A DNA stretch of 64,000 bases from CAYPGJ01 sp964638515 (GTDB lineage Bacteria; Planctomycetota; Phycisphaerae; Phycisphaerales; UBA1924), in the NCBI GenBank assembly GCA_964638515.1, contig CAZWZL010000001.1:1-64000 (forward strand). Reading direction: 5' to 3'. A model generated the notes under the pieces. That model was not told the origin of the DNA, did not search any database, and saw nothing but the letters and a program-made list of their open reading frames with translations. A program made the translations under genes and the position numbers. Shown here piece after piece: positions 24,780-33,452 of the stretch; position 1 is the first letter of the stretch, and every line of letters begins with the position of its first letter.

Positions 24780-25568
24780 ATGGTAGAGGACGGGTCGATC
24801 GAGGGGACAGGTTCTCCGGGGAGTGAGAGGACGTTGTGGCAGCGTCTCGGCAAGGCTGGGCCGATGGCCGCGGTGGCGGCTGCGGCACCGGCCGTCGGGG
24901 GCTTTGTGATTCTCGGGACGCTCGGGGTGGTGGGGCCTTGGTTGCGATCGCACGGCGAGCCGGGGGTGGCGCTGTATGTGGTTGCGTTGGCGGTGTGTTC
25001 CGGGCTGGCGTTGCTGCCGACGTACTCGCAGGCGATTTTGGGCGGGTGGGCGTTCGGGTTCGCGACGGGGTTCCCGGCGGCGTTGGGGGGGATTCTTGGT
25101 GGCGCGGTCATCGGGATGGGGGTCGCTCGTCGGGCGGCCAGCGCGGATGTGATGAACGTGCTGTCGTCTCGTCCGGAGTGGCTGGCGGTTCGGAACGCGA
25201 TGGTGGGGAGCGGGTTCTGGAAGGCGCTGGGCATGGTGACGCTGGTGCGGTTGCCCCCGAACTCGCCGTTTGCGCTGACGAATCTGGCGTTGGGATCGAC
25301 GCGCGTGCCTTGGGGAGCGGCGTTGCTTGGTTCGGTGATCGGGCTGGCGCCCCGGACGGCCGCGGCGGTTTGGATCGCGGCGTCGGTGCGGTCGTTGGCG
25401 GCGACGGAGGCGAAGGACGCGGTGAAGGATCGGATGCCGGAGTGGGTGGTGATCGGGGGGATCGGGCTGTCGATTGCTGTGGTGGTGATCGTTGGGATGA
25501 TCGCGACGCGGGTGATGAGACGGTGGGTGACGGAGCACCCGGGCGCGGTTTCGAGAGCGGGAGCGTGA
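24780..25568 (+). CDS. TVP38/TMEM64-family (VTT domain) membrane protein
   Basis: A 262-residue inner-membrane protein with about six hydrophobic segments. The central region has the VTT/DedA-type features: LPTYSQAILGGWAFGFATGFPAALGGILGGAVIGMGVAR, then MVTLVRLPPNSPFALTNLALGSTRVPWGAALLGSVIGLAPRT. This pair of re-entrant half-helices with conserved Arg/Pro is typical of proteins that act as lipid scramblases or transporters. A 25-residue charged N-terminus precedes the first membrane segment. Transcribed from a leaderless-type promoter; gatC begins four bases after its stop, so the three genes probably form one operon. Confidence 0.85.
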   Translation: MVEDGSIEGTGSPGSERTLWQRLGKAGPMAAVAAAAPAVGGFVILGTLGVVGPWLRSHGEPGVALYVVALAVCSGLALLPTYSQAILGGWAFGFATGFPAALGGILGGAVIGMGVARRAASADVMNVLSSRPEWLAVRNAMVGSGFWKALGMVTLVRLPPNSPFALTNLALGSTRVPWGAALLGSVIGLAPRTAAAVWIAASVRSLAATEAKDAVKDRMPEWVVIGGIGLSIAVVVIVGMIATRVMRRWVTEHPGAVSRAGA

Positions 25569-25572
25569 TTGC

Positions 25573-25908
25573 ATGAGCGAGTTGACCCCCGATGCGATTC
25601 GGAAGGTCGCGCGTTTGGCGCGATTGGCGTTGACGGAGGACCAGGTGTCGCGCTACACCGACCAGATGGTGGCGGTGCTCGGATATATCGAGCGTCTGCG
25701 GGAGATGGACCTTTCGGGCGTTGAGCCGATGACGGGGCCTGTGGATGCGTCCGATCGCACGGACGAAGACCTCCCCAGTGGCGAGCGCGGCGCCGGGAGC
25801 ACGCGGCTCGGACCATCGGACGTTGCGCGGATCGCGCCGCGGGGCGGGGGGTTGCTTCCGCCGTACGTGAGCGTGCCGCGGGTGCTTGGCGAGGAGAGCG
25901 GGGCTTGA
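25573..25908 (+). CDS. gatC: Asp/Glu-tRNA amidotransferase subunit C
   Basis: The small subunit of GatCAB, which converts misacylated Glu-tRNA-Gln or Asp-tRNA-Asn to the amide forms. The 111-residue product has the family pattern VARLARLALTEDQ, MVAVLGYIERLREMDLSGVEPM near the middle. It is somewhat longer than usual because of a Ser/Gly/Arg-rich stretch at about 65-95. GGGAG lies nine bases before the ATG. It overlaps gatA by TTGA. gatB is not in the window. Confidence 0.93.
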   Translation: MSELTPDAIRKVARLARLALTEDQVSRYTDQMVAVLGYIERLREMDLSGVEPMTGPVDASDRTDEDLPSGERGAGSTRLGPSDVARIAPRGGGLLPPYVSVPRVLGEESGA

Positions 25909-27422
25909 CCGGCGCGTTGACGGACATGACGGTTGGCTCGCTGCGCGGCGAGATCGTGGCGCGGCGCGTGTCTGCGGAGGATGCGGCGAGGGCTTCGCTC
26001 GCCAGGATCGGCGCGCTGGATGGGACGATCGGGGCGTTTCTGCAAGTGTTCGAGGAGCGCGCGATCGAGCGGGCGCGGGCGATTGATCGAGCCTTGGCGG
26101 CGGGTGAGCACGCGGGCGCGCTGGCGGGCGTGCCGATCGCTCTGAAGGACAACATCTGCACGGAGTACGGGCGCACGACGTGCGCGTCGCGCTTCCTGGA
26201 GCACTACGAGAGCCCGTTCAGCGCGACGGTGGTGCGGCGGCTGGAGGCGGCCGGCGCGGTGGTGGTCGGCAAGACGAACCTCGACGAGTTCGCGATGGGT
26301 TCGAGCTGTGAGAACTCCGCGCTCGGGAAGACGGTGAACCCCTGGGACACGACTCGGGCGGCGGGCGGCTCGTCGGGCGGCTCGGCGTCGGCGGTTGCGG
26401 CGCGCATGGTCGGGCTCGCGCTGGGGTCCGACACGGGAGGATCGATTCGGCAACCCGCGGGCCTGACGGGATTGGTCGGGCTCAAGCCGACGTATGGGCG
26501 GGTGTCGCGGTACGGGTTGGTGGCGTTTGCTTCGAGTCTTGATCAGATCGGGCCGCTCACGAGAACGGTGGGAGACGCCGCGATCGCGTTGCAGGTGATC
26601 TCGGGGTTTGACGGATTGGATTCGACGAGCGCGTCGGAGGCGCGTCAGGGATCGGTGCAGTTCGGGCAGGAGCTTGAGAGGCCGGTTGAGGGATTGCGGC
26701 TTGGTGTGCCGAGAGAGGCCTGGAGCGAGAAGAACCACTCGGCCGTGAATGGCGCGCTGAAGAGCGCGATCGAGGTGTACAAGCGTCTCGGCGCGACGAT
26801 CGTGGAGATCGATCTGCCGAACCTTCAGCACGGCATCGCGGCGTACTACATCATCGCGCCGGCGGAGGCGTCATCGAATCTGGCGCGGTTTGATGGGATT
26901 CGGTATGGGCGGCGCGCTGCGCTAGCCGAGGGGGAGGAGTTGTTCGACCTGTACGCCAAGAGCCGCGCGGAGGGATTCGGCCCGGAGGTGCAGCGGCGCA
27001 TCATGCTTGGGACGTATGCGCTCTCGAGCGGGTACTACGACGCGTACTACCTGACGGCGCTCAAGGCACGACGCGTGATCAAGGGCGACTTTGACGCGGC
27101 GTTCTCGGCGAGCGGCCCCGGCGTGCACGCGGTGCTGATGCCCGCGACACCCGGGCCGGCGTTCCGGATCGGGGAGAAGGCCAACGATCCGCTGGCGCTT
27201 TATCTCGAAGACGTGTACACGGTGACGGCCAATCTCGCGGGTCTGCCGGGCATCACGATCCCGGCGGGGTTTGCGGTGGGAGCCGGGTCGAGCGGCCAGG
27301 CGTTGCCGGTCGGCGTGCAGCTGATCGGGCCGGCGTTTGACGAGGCGCGGATGCTGCGGATTGCGCGGATGCACGAGTCGGCCACGGACTGGCACACGAG
27401 GGGACCGGAGCTGCGGAGCTGA
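25905..27422 (+). CDS. gatA: Asp/Glu-tRNA amidotransferase subunit A
   Basis: The amidase subunit of GatCAB, which releases ammonia from glutamine. The amidase signature is complete: ALKDNI with Lys81, AAGGSSGGSASA with the cis-Ser at 156 and GSDTGGSIRQPA with Ser180; the spacing matches known GatA enzymes. GLVGLKPTYGRVSRYGLVAFASSLDQIGP follows as expected. Length is 505 residues, normal. The start shown is TTG 25905, which overlaps the gatC stop as TTGA; ATG 25926 is an alternative seven codons in and would still keep all motifs. Confidence 0.95.
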   Translation: MTGALTDMTVGSLRGEIVARRVSAEDAARASLARIGALDGTIGAFLQVFEERAIERARAIDRALAAGEHAGALAGVPIALKDNICTEYGRTTCASRFLEHYESPFSATVVRRLEAAGAVVVGKTNLDEFAMGSSCENSALGKTVNPWDTTRAAGGSSGGSASAVAARMVGLALGSDTGGSIRQPAGLTGLVGLKPTYGRVSRYGLVAFASSLDQIGPLTRTVGDAAIALQVISGFDGLDSTSASEARQGSVQFGQELERPVEGLRLGVPREAWSEKNHSAVNGALKSAIEVYKRLGATIVEIDLPNLQHGIAAYYIIAPAEASSNLARFDGIRYGRRAALAEGEELFDLYAKSRAEGFGPEVQRRIMLGTYALSSGYYDAYYLTALKARRVIKGDFDAAFSASGPGVHAVLMPATPGPAFRIGEKANDPLALYLEDVYTVTANLAGLPGITIPAGFAVGAGSSGQALPVGVQLIGPAFDEARMLRIARMHESATDWHTRGPELRS

Positions 27423-27465
27423 GGCGGGTGTGGAATCGAGCGGGGATCGAGCGGAAGGATGACGC

Positions 27466-28137
27466 ATGAAGTACCGCGTGGTCGGGGCGGATCCTGCGAC
27501 GGGCGCAACCAGGGAGATGGAGGTGGAAGCCTCGTCGGCCGGTGAGGCGGAGCGTCTGGGCGTTGAGGGGGGCATCGTGGTGGAGCAGGTGATGGTGGCA
27601 AGAGATTCGCCGGCGCCCCCGAAGCCGAGCGTCGAGACGACGCCCGCGGCGCCGGCCAAACCGGAGGCTCGCGAAGAACGGGGGGGTGGAGAGGGCGCGG
27701 CGCCGACCGCGGGAGATCGTGGTGAGCGCGAGGTGTGGCGTGGCGGGCCGAGCCAGTGGGGCAATGCGCCGGTGTTCCTGCTCGGGGCGTTGTTGGCGTT
27801 TCTGGTCGTGCCGATCGTGTATGGCGTGGTGGTTCTCCTGGAGACGCGGTTTACGCGATACGAGCTGACGACACAGCGACTGCGAACGCGTCAGGGGGTC
27901 TTGAACAAGCGCACGGACGAGATAGAGCTGTATCGGGTGCGTGATTTCACGGTGGAGCAGAGCCTGTGGCAGCGGGCGGTGCGATTGGGCAGTGTGCGGC
28001 TTGTGACGTCCGATCGCAGCCATCCGGAGATGGTGCTGAAGAACGTGTCCGGGCACGGCGCGCTCGCGGACCTGCTGCGTGAGCACACCGAGACGATGCG
28101 TCGGCTGAAGCGCGTTCGCGAGCTCGACGTCGAGTGA
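27466..28137 (+). CDS. Membrane protein with bacterial PH domain
   Basis: A 223-residue protein. The N-terminal 45 residues (MKYRVVGADPATG, EASSAGEAERLGVEGG) look like a small soluble domain of the type found in front of type II/IV secretion F proteins. A Pro/Ala/Glu-rich linker follows (about 48-90), then one long hydrophobic segment VFLLGALLAFLVVPIVYGVVVLL. The C-terminus is a bPH2-like domain: TRFTRYELTTQRLRTRQGVLNKRTDEIELYRVRDFTVEQSLWQRAVRLGSVRLVT, as in YdbS/YdbT proteins. AAGGA lies about seven bases before the ATG. It sits 43 bases past gatA and converges on aguA. Role unknown, likely at the membrane. Confidence 0.8.
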   Translation: MKYRVVGADPATGATREMEVEASSAGEAERLGVEGGIVVEQVMVARDSPAPPKPSVETTPAAPAKPEAREERGGGEGAAPTAGDRGEREVWRGGPSQWGNAPVFLLGALLAFLVVPIVYGVVVLLETRFTRYELTTQRLRTRQGVLNKRTDEIELYRVRDFTVEQSLWQRAVRLGSVRLVTSDRSHPEMVLKNVSGHGALADLLREHTETMRRLKRVRELDVE

Positions 28138-28144
28138 CGATCGG

Positions 28145-29182
28145 TCAGCGCGCCGGGATGGCGGCGGGTTGCTGCTGCGTGAGACAGTGGATCGTTCCGA
28201 GCCCGAGCACGAGGTCTCGCGCGAAGATGGGCGTCACGGGTCGATCGGGGAACGCCTTCGCGATGGTGTTGAGCGCGACGCGATCCAGCGGATCGTTGAA
28301 CGTCGGCACGAGCACGCCGGCGTTGCAGCAGTAGAAGTTGGCGTACGACGCCGGAAGGCGTTGGTCGTCGAACCACACCGCGCTGGGGAACGGGAGTCGC
28401 ACGACGCGCAGGCCGGCGGCGCGGAGTCGTTGCTCGTTGTCGACGGACATCGCGTGGTTGTCGTCGGAAGCATCGGCCTCGTACGCGAGCAAGACGGAGC
28501 CGTCGGGCGTGCAGCGGGCGAGGTCGTCGATGTGGCCGTGGGTGTCGTCGCCCGCGCAGCCGCTTCCGAGCCAGACGGTGCGTGAGATGCCCAGGCATTC
28601 CGCGAAGGCTCGCTCGTAGTCCTCACGCGAGAAATCGTGATTGCGGACCTGAATGGAAGGGTGCAGCAGGCATTCTTCCGTTGTGAGCAGCAGGCCCTGT
28701 CCGTCGGTCTCGATGCCGCCGCCCTCGAGCACGAGGGGCTTGCCGGTGTCATGGCGCAGCGCGGCGGACAGCGGCAGGCCGGTGACGCTCTCCACGAGTT
28801 CGGGGATGCGCGCATCCAGCGTGTGATTGTCGTACTTCGCCCAGCCGGTGAAGCCCCAGCGGACGGGAGAGAGCGATCGCTCATCGCGGTGGACGAATGT
28901 GGGCGCCGCGTCGCGCATCCATCCACGATCGGTGGGCAGGACGTGGAGCCTGACGCGCTCGAGGGGGATGTGGGAGAGCGCGAGACATTCTGTGGCGCGC
29001 TCGAGCGCGACGGGGGTGTTGCAGACGAGCTCCACGCGTTCCCCGGGGGTGATCGCGCGGATGATCTCGCAGAACACCCACTCGATGGGTTCGAATTTGC
29101 CCGGCCAATCCTCGGAGTTGTGCGGCCAGGCGAGCCAGGTGGCGTCGTGCGGCTCCCATTCGGCGGGGAATCGGACGCTCAT
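28145..29182 (-). CDS. aguA: Agmatine deiminase
   Basis: A 345-residue enzyme of the peptidylarginine-deiminase-like family that converts agmatine to N-carbamoylputrescine. Motifs are intact: GWMRDAAP (88-94), LEGGGIETDG, DDTHGHIDDLARC with the catalytic His, and the C-terminal GTIHCLTQQQP with the nucleophile Cys333. The start ATG 29182 overlaps the aguB stop as ATGA; an ATG four codons upstream also exists but would not couple. It is the second gene of a two-gene operon with aguB, whose product uses the N-carbamoylputrescine made here, so the pair makes putrescine from agmatine. Confidence 0.95.
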   Translation of the reverse strand: MSVRFPAEWEPHDATWLAWPHNSEDWPGKFEPIEWVFCEIIRAITPGERVELVCNTPVALERATECLALSHIPLERVRLHVLPTDRGWMRDAAPTFVHRDERSLSPVRWGFTGWAKYDNHTLDARIPELVESVTGLPLSAALRHDTGKPLVLEGGGIETDGQGLLLTTEECLLHPSIQVRNHDFSREDYERAFAECLGISRTVWLGSGCAGDDTHGHIDDLARCTPDGSVLLAYEADASDDNHAMSVDNEQRLRAAGLRVVRLPFPSAVWFDDQRLPASYANFYCCNAGVLVPTFNDPLDRVALNTIAKAFPDRPVTPIFARDLVLGLGTIHCLTQQQPAAIPAR

Positions 29183-30129
29183 GGCGCGAGCCATCGTTGC
29201 AGGATGGGATGGAAGGCGTCCACGCGCCGGTCTCGCAGGAAGGGCCAGTGCTCTCGCCGTTCTCGGATGAGCCGACGATCACACGTCGCGACGAGCACGG
29301 CTTCGTCCTGTTCGGGCGCCTGGGCGATGACCTGGCCCGAGGGATCGGCGATGAACGATCCGCCGAAGAACTCCACGCCCTTGGTGCCCGGCTCGGGCTC
29401 GTGTCCGATCCGATTCACCGCGGCGACGAACACTCCGTTGGCGATCGCGTGGGATCGCTGGATCGTGATCCACGAGTCGCGCTGCGCGGCGCCGTACTGC
29501 GATTTCTCGTCGGGGTGATAGCCGATGGCCGTGGGGAAGAAGAGGATCTCCGATCCGAGGAGGGATGTGATCCGAGCGTTCTCCGGGTACCACTGGTCCC
29601 AGCAGATCAGCACTCCGACATCACCGGCGTCCGTTTTCCATGACGCGAACCCGCTGGCGGTGTTGGCGCGGCGCTCCGCGCAGACGGGCGGGCCCGCGGC
29701 GTCACCTGGCGTGAAATAGAACTTTTCGTAGTAGAGCGGGTCATCGGGAATGGTCATCTTGCGATAGACCCCCAGCAATGAACCGTCGGCGTCGATCACG
29801 GCCGCGGAGTTGTGGTACAGGCCCGTGGCTCGCCGTTCGAAGACCGGCGCGACGAGCACGACCTTGTGGCGCTTCGCGGCGTCCTGACAGCTCCGAATGG
29901 TGGGCCCGGTGTCGGGCGGGAGTATGGGCTCTGCAAAGTTGAATCGGGCGTGATCCTCGGCTTTGCAGAAGTAGGGAGCGTTGAACATCTCCTGCAGGCA
30001 CACGACGGCGGCGCCCTTGGACGCGGCCTCGCGAACGCCGTCGAGGGCTGAGCGGACGTTGGCCTGCACGTCTTCGGAGCAACGGCGTTGCACGAGCCCG
30101 ATGGTGAGATGGTGTTCGTTCGATGGCAC
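29179..30129 (-). CDS. aguB: N-carbamoylputrescine amidase
   Basis: A 316-residue nitrilase-superfamily enzyme that hydrolyses N-carbamoylputrescine to putrescine, carbon dioxide and ammonia. The catalytic triad is visible: Glu47 in CLQEMF, Lys124 in YRKMTIPDD and Cys176 in LICWDQWYPE. HIPDDPLYYEKFYF-type and QRSHAIANGVFVAAVNRIGHE segments match the CPA subgroup rather than general nitrilases. Start GTG 30129 is six bases after a TATCAT hexamer and has no Shine-Dalgarno site, so the operon mRNA is predicted to be leaderless. It overlaps aguA by ATGA. Confidence 0.95.
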   Translation of the reverse strand: MPSNEHHLTIGLVQRRCSEDVQANVRSALDGVREAASKGAAVVCLQEMFNAPYFCKAEDHARFNFAEPILPPDTGPTIRSCQDAAKRHKVVLVAPVFERRATGLYHNSAAVIDADGSLLGVYRKMTIPDDPLYYEKFYFTPGDAAGPPVCAERRANTASGFASWKTDAGDVGVLICWDQWYPENARITSLLGSEILFFPTAIGYHPDEKSQYGAAQRDSWITIQRSHAIANGVFVAAVNRIGHEPEPGTKGVEFFGGSFIADPSGQVIAQAPEQDEAVLVATCDRRLIRERREHWPFLRDRRVDAFHPILQRWLAP

Positions 30130-30135
30130 GGGGCG

Positions 30136-30141
30136 ATGATA
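30136..30141 (-). promoter_or_regulatory. -10 element TATCAT for a leaderless aguBA transcript
   Basis: On the minus strand TATCAT ends six bases before GTG 30129. It lies 34 bases from the opposing -10 element at 30176-30181. Confidence 0.5.
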
Positions 30142-30175
30142 TCCCGTTGCGGAATGGTGATCGGGGGCCTGTGGC

Positions 30176-30181
30176 TATTCT
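30176..30181 (+). promoter_or_regulatory. -10 element TATTCT for a leaderless transcript
   Basis: TATTCT ends six bases before ATG 30188. GAGGGG fills the spacer, but it is too close to the start to act as a normal Shine-Dalgarno site. Confidence 0.5.
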
Positions 30182-30187
30182 GAGGGG

Positions 30188-30994
30188 ATGGAAGACGACC
30201 GCGATCCGGCCGCTCGTGATTCGCAGCATGAGGACGCGAAGCTCTCTCGCGTTGAGGGCGAGCCATCCAGGGCGAAGGAGATCTTTCGCGCCGGCAGTGG
30301 TGAGCGGGCGAGTGAAGCACCGAACATTGGGGCCGGCGCCAAGCCCGTGTCGTCGCCCGGGTGGTTCGGGGCGTCGTTCCCGCTCGCTGCGGGGCTGACC
30401 GGCTTGGGAGCGGCGGCCGCGCTCGCGGCGGTGCACGCGCAGCAACGGGCGCGCGGGGGCTCTGAGGAGTCGCTGGCGCGTGAGGTTGGTCTGGTGCTGG
30501 TGTGGGGGACCGTGGGGACGCTGCTCGGCTTTCTCGCGGTGAAGGGCGTGGCGATGTGGCGGAAGCGGCCGGTGGGCGATACGCGGCTCGCGCTCTCGCG
30601 GATGTTCGCCGCGACGGGATTATTCATGCTCGTGTTGAACATGGGCATCGCACCGACGGGCTGGGGGATGCTTGATCGGCCGGTGAGCATGGGTCTGGCG
30701 ACGGCCGTGTACCTGGTGATCGTCTGGGCGTCGTTTCGATTGTCACGAGAGGACGCGATGGCGGTGCTGTTTGCGCACGCGCTGTTGTGGTTGGGCGTGT
30801 ATGGGGCGGCTGAGTTGGCGCCGAGGGTTTGGGGTGAACATGTTGCGGCGACGACTCCCGCGCCTGAGTCGTCGTTCGAGCCGCCGCATGCGCCGGCCGA
30901 GTCCGGCGCGCCGCCGGCGCCGGTGGAGCCCGCGGCCACGCCGCCGCCGGCTCCGGGGGCGGAGCCGGGTGCGGGCGGGCGAGGTGCGCGATGA
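30188..30994 (+). CDS. Integral membrane protein, unknown family
   Basis: A 268-residue protein with a hydrophilic N-terminus of about 55 residues, then five hydrophobic segments between about residues 62 and 220 (GASFPLAAGLTGLGAAAALAAV; GLVLVWGTVGTLLGFLAVKGVAM; FAATGLFMLVLNMGIA; MGLATAVYLVIVWASF; MAVLFAHALLWLGVYGAAEL) and a C-terminal Pro/Ala/Glu-rich tail of about 45 residues. I do not recognise the family and see no catalytic motif. It heads an operon with a class IV aminotransferase (ATGA overlap) and a GNAT gene (GTGA overlap), from a leaderless-type promoter. Confidence 0.75.
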   Translation: MEDDRDPAARDSQHEDAKLSRVEGEPSRAKEIFRAGSGERASEAPNIGAGAKPVSSPGWFGASFPLAAGLTGLGAAAALAAVHAQQRARGGSEESLAREVGLVLVWGTVGTLLGFLAVKGVAMWRKRPVGDTRLALSRMFAATGLFMLVLNMGIAPTGWGMLDRPVSMGLATAVYLVIVWASFRLSREDAMAVLFAHALLWLGVYGAAELAPRVWGEHVAATTPAPESSFEPPHAPAESGAPPAPVEPAATPPPAPGAEPGAGGRGAR

Positions 30995-31953
30995 GCGTGC
31001 TCACGCTGTGGATCAATGGCGAGTTTGTCGAGCCGGAACAGGCGGAGATTTCGCCGCTCGACGCGGGCCTGCAGCACGGCGTCGGGCTGTTCGAGACGAT
31101 GCTGGCGGCGCGTGGGCGAGTGTTCCGGTTGCACCGGCACCTTGAGCGCTTGCAGGTCTCTGCGCGAGCGCTTGGGCTCAGCGAATCGGTGCGGTTGAAT
31201 CCGTTGGCGGAGGCGGTTCGGCGCGTGGTGGAGCGTGCGGGACTCGAACGTGCGCGGGTTCGTCTGACGATGACGGGCGGGGATCTTCGGATGCTCGGCC
31301 CGACGGGCGCGGGGCCCACGACTCCGACGCTTGTCATCTCGGCGCAGCCGGCGTCGGAGCGACCACAAGACGTGTTTGAGCGGGGCGCGTTGGTGATGGT
31401 GGCGAGCGCGCGTGTGAATCCGCTGGACCCGACGCAGGGACACAAGACGCTGAACTACTGGATGCGGCTTCGGGAGCTGCGAGAGGCCGCGCGATCAGGG
31501 GCGTCTGAGGCGCTGATGCTGCAGGTGACGAATCACGTGGCGGGCGGCGCGGTGAGCAACGTGTTCGTGGTGAAGGATGGGGTGGCGCGCACGCCGATTG
31601 CGCGTGGGGAAGAGGCGGAGGTGGCGGCGGAGGCGTCGGGTGAGCTTTTGGCCGGCGTGCCGGGCAGCGGCTCGGGGGGCGGGCGATCGCTCTCGAGCCC
31701 GGTGTTGCCGGGCATCACCCGCGCGTTTGTGCGTGAGACGCTTGAAGCTGAGGGGCTGGTTGTGGAGCGTCGGATGCTTGGGGTGTCGGACGTGCTCGAC
31801 GCGGACGAGGTGTTTCTCACCAATTCACAGTGGGGCGCGCTGCCGGTCACGCGGGTGGAGGGCAAGACGATTGGAAGCGGGAAGGTGGGCGCCAGAGCGC
31901 GCGCGGTGATCGAGGCGTGGGAAGCGGCGGTTGCCCGGGGCGATGAAGGGTGA
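30991..31953 (+). CDS. Class IV aminotransferase (BCAT / aminodeoxychorismate lyase type)
   Basis: A 320-residue fold-type IV PLP enzyme. The N-terminal domain has WINGEFV, SPLDAGLQHGVGLFETM and RLHRHLERL; the PLP lysine is Lys152 in QGHKTLNYW; the late glutamate-containing strand is EALMLQ and the phosphate-binding region GGAVSNVFVV; LPGITR and EVFLTNSQWGALPV follow. Family members include branched-chain aminotransferase, D-amino acid aminotransferase and aminodeoxychorismate lyase, and these motifs do not separate them. A low-complexity insert of about 30 residues (GEEAEVAAEASG through SGSGGGRSLS) lies before LPGITR. The start overlaps the membrane-protein stop as ATGA. Confidence 0.88.
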   Translation: MSVLTLWINGEFVEPEQAEISPLDAGLQHGVGLFETMLAARGRVFRLHRHLERLQVSARALGLSESVRLNPLAEAVRRVVERAGLERARVRLTMTGGDLRMLGPTGAGPTTPTLVISAQPASERPQDVFERGALVMVASARVNPLDPTQGHKTLNYWMRLRELREAARSGASEALMLQVTNHVAGGAVSNVFVVKDGVARTPIARGEEAEVAAEASGELLAGVPGSGSGGGRSLSSPVLPGITRAFVRETLEAEGLVVERRMLGVSDVLDADEVFLTNSQWGALPVTRVEGKTIGSGKVGARARAVIEAWEAAVARGDEG

Positions 31954-32549
31954 ACGCGCGTTATGCGGCGCGGTGTGTGGCGCTGCGGGACGGGCGCGAG
32001 GTGGTGATCCGCAGGGTGATCCTGCGGGACGCAAAGGGTTTGCAATCGCTGGATCGGTCGCTGGCGGAGGATGGGCGGGGCGTCGTTTGGGAGCCGGACC
32101 AGGTTCCCGCGAGTGTGCGCGAGATGCGGACCAGGCTTCGGAAGTGGACGGAGCTTCCGTTGCGAGATGGAATCATGCTGGTCGGTGTGCTCAAGGGGGG
32201 CATCATCGGCGAAGCGAAGATCCGGCGATATAGGCCGAGCATGGTCCGGCACGCGGCGCACGTGTCGTTGGGCGTGCATCCGTCACACCAGGGGGTCGGG
32301 CTTGGCCGAGCGTTGATGGAGGCTTTGCTGTCGTGGGCGCGATGGACCCGGGAGGGGGGCGAGGGCGATCCGGGCGTGAATCGGATTGATCTTGATGTGT
32401 TCGAGGAGAACGTTCGTGCTCGTCGGCTGTATGCATCGCTCGGATTCCGGGTGGAGGGGGTGCGCCGGCGCCAGTTGCGCGAGGCCGATGGGCGGGAGCA
32501 CGATGATCTGGCCATGGCGCTCCTTCTGGACGAGGTGGATACGGCGTGA
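31950..32549 (+). CDS. GNAT family N-acetyltransferase
   Basis: A 199-residue acetyltransferase. The acetyl-CoA loop is VSLGVHPSHQGVGLGRALMEAL, and NRIDLDVFEENVRARRLYASLGFRVEGVRRRQLREADGREHDDLAMALLL is the C-terminal GNAT half, close to RimJ/RimL- or phosphinothricin-type enzymes. The substrate is unknown. Start GTG 31950 overlaps the aminotransferase stop as GTGA, so translation is coupled. Confidence 0.88.
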   Translation: MNARYAARCVALRDGREVVIRRVILRDAKGLQSLDRSLAEDGRGVVWEPDQVPASVREMRTRLRKWTELPLRDGIMLVGVLKGGIIGEAKIRRYRPSMVRHAAHVSLGVHPSHQGVGLGRALMEALLSWARWTREGGEGDPGVNRIDLDVFEENVRARRLYASLGFRVEGVRRRQLREADGREHDDLAMALLLDEVDTA

Positions 32550-32568
32550 TTGTCGGGTGCGGGCGCGG

Positions 32569-32574
32569 TACGCT
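32569..32574 (+). promoter_or_regulatory. -10 element TACGCT for a leaderless transcript
   Basis: TACGCT ends six bases before ATG 32581. Confidence 0.5.
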
Positions 32575-32580
32575 TTGTGC

Positions 32581-33393
32581 ATGGCGCAGCGAACGTCGGT
32601 CGATCGGCGTGTGGTGGATGATGAGGATCCGGGAGTGACAGATTCGAGGCTGAGCCTGCTGGCGGTGGCTGCGCTCGCGCTTTCTCTGCCCTGCTTTGTG
32701 CCCGGGGCCGGCGCGCTGGCCGTGATCATCGCGGTTGTGGCGTTGATCGTGATTGGGAGGTCGCGCGGCGCTCGTCGGGGGCGACCGGCGGCGATCATCG
32801 GGATGTCGCTGGGGGTGATCTCGACGGCGATTTGGGTGTCGATCGGGCTCTGGGCCACGCGGTTCAGCGCGTTCTATCAGGACGTGGTGACGGTTCGAGC
32901 GGCGAGTTTCGTGGAACCGGGCGCTGGTGGATGGGACGCGGCGCGGGCGTTCATGACGACGGAGGCGGGCGCGGCTACGAGCGACGCGGACTTTGAGCAG
33001 TTCGGGGCCGCGATCCGCGCGCACTACGGAGCGTTCGTGGAGGCTCCGGTGAACTGGGGGTCGGCCTGGGAGACGTTTGCGGACTCGATTGAACGATCCG
33101 GCAACGCGAGCCCGCGCGGCTCTCCGGACTCGATTCCCGCGCCGATTCGGTGCGCCAACGGCAGCACGTCGGTGTTTGTCGTCTTTGTGAAGTCGACCTG
33201 GATGACGGACGAGTTCAAGATCGTTGATGCGTTCGCGTTGCTGCCCGATCGCAATGTTGTCACGCTCCGGAAGAACGGGCCGGCCAAGGATGAGGCGCTC
33301 ACCATCGGCTTTGCGCCCCATCATGGGGTTCAGGCGCTTCCGAACGTCGAGGAACCCGCGGCGGAAGGCGATGGAATCGGCGGGGGCGGGTAA
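32581..33393 (+). CDS. DUF4190-type membrane protein, copy 1 of a tandem pair
   Basis: A 270-residue protein. Residues about 20-85 hold two membrane segments with the DUF4190 pattern: RLSLLAVAALALSLPCFVPGAGALAVIIAVVALIVIGRSRG, then RPAAIIGMSLGVISTAIWV. The rest is predicted to lie outside: DFEQFGAAIRAHYGAFVEAP, VFVVFVKSTWMTDEFKIVDAFALLPDRNVVTLRKNGPAKDEALTIGF. The next gene encodes the same architecture and shares most of these motifs, so the two arose by duplication. No enzyme motif seen. It has its own leaderless-type promoter, and so does its paralogue. Confidence 0.8.
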   Translation: MAQRTSVDRRVVDDEDPGVTDSRLSLLAVAALALSLPCFVPGAGALAVIIAVVALIVIGRSRGARRGRPAAIIGMSLGVISTAIWVSIGLWATRFSAFYQDVVTVRAASFVEPGAGGWDAARAFMTTEAGAATSDADFEQFGAAIRAHYGAFVEAPVNWGSAWETFADSIERSGNASPRGSPDSIPAPIRCANGSTSVFVVFVKSTWMTDEFKIVDAFALLPDRNVVTLRKNGPAKDEALTIGFAPHHGVQALPNVEEPAAEGDGIGGGG

Positions 33394-33439
33394 CGAACAA
33401 CTCCAGCGCGAGGGGCTGGTGGAATCCTCGCGCGGGAGG

Positions 33440-33445
33440 TAGTGT
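33440..33445 (+). promoter_or_regulatory. -10 element TAGTGT for a leaderless transcript
   Basis: TAGTGT ends seven bases before ATG 33453, in the 59-base gap between the two DUF4190 paralogues. Confidence 0.45.
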
Positions 33446-33452
33446 GCCGAGC

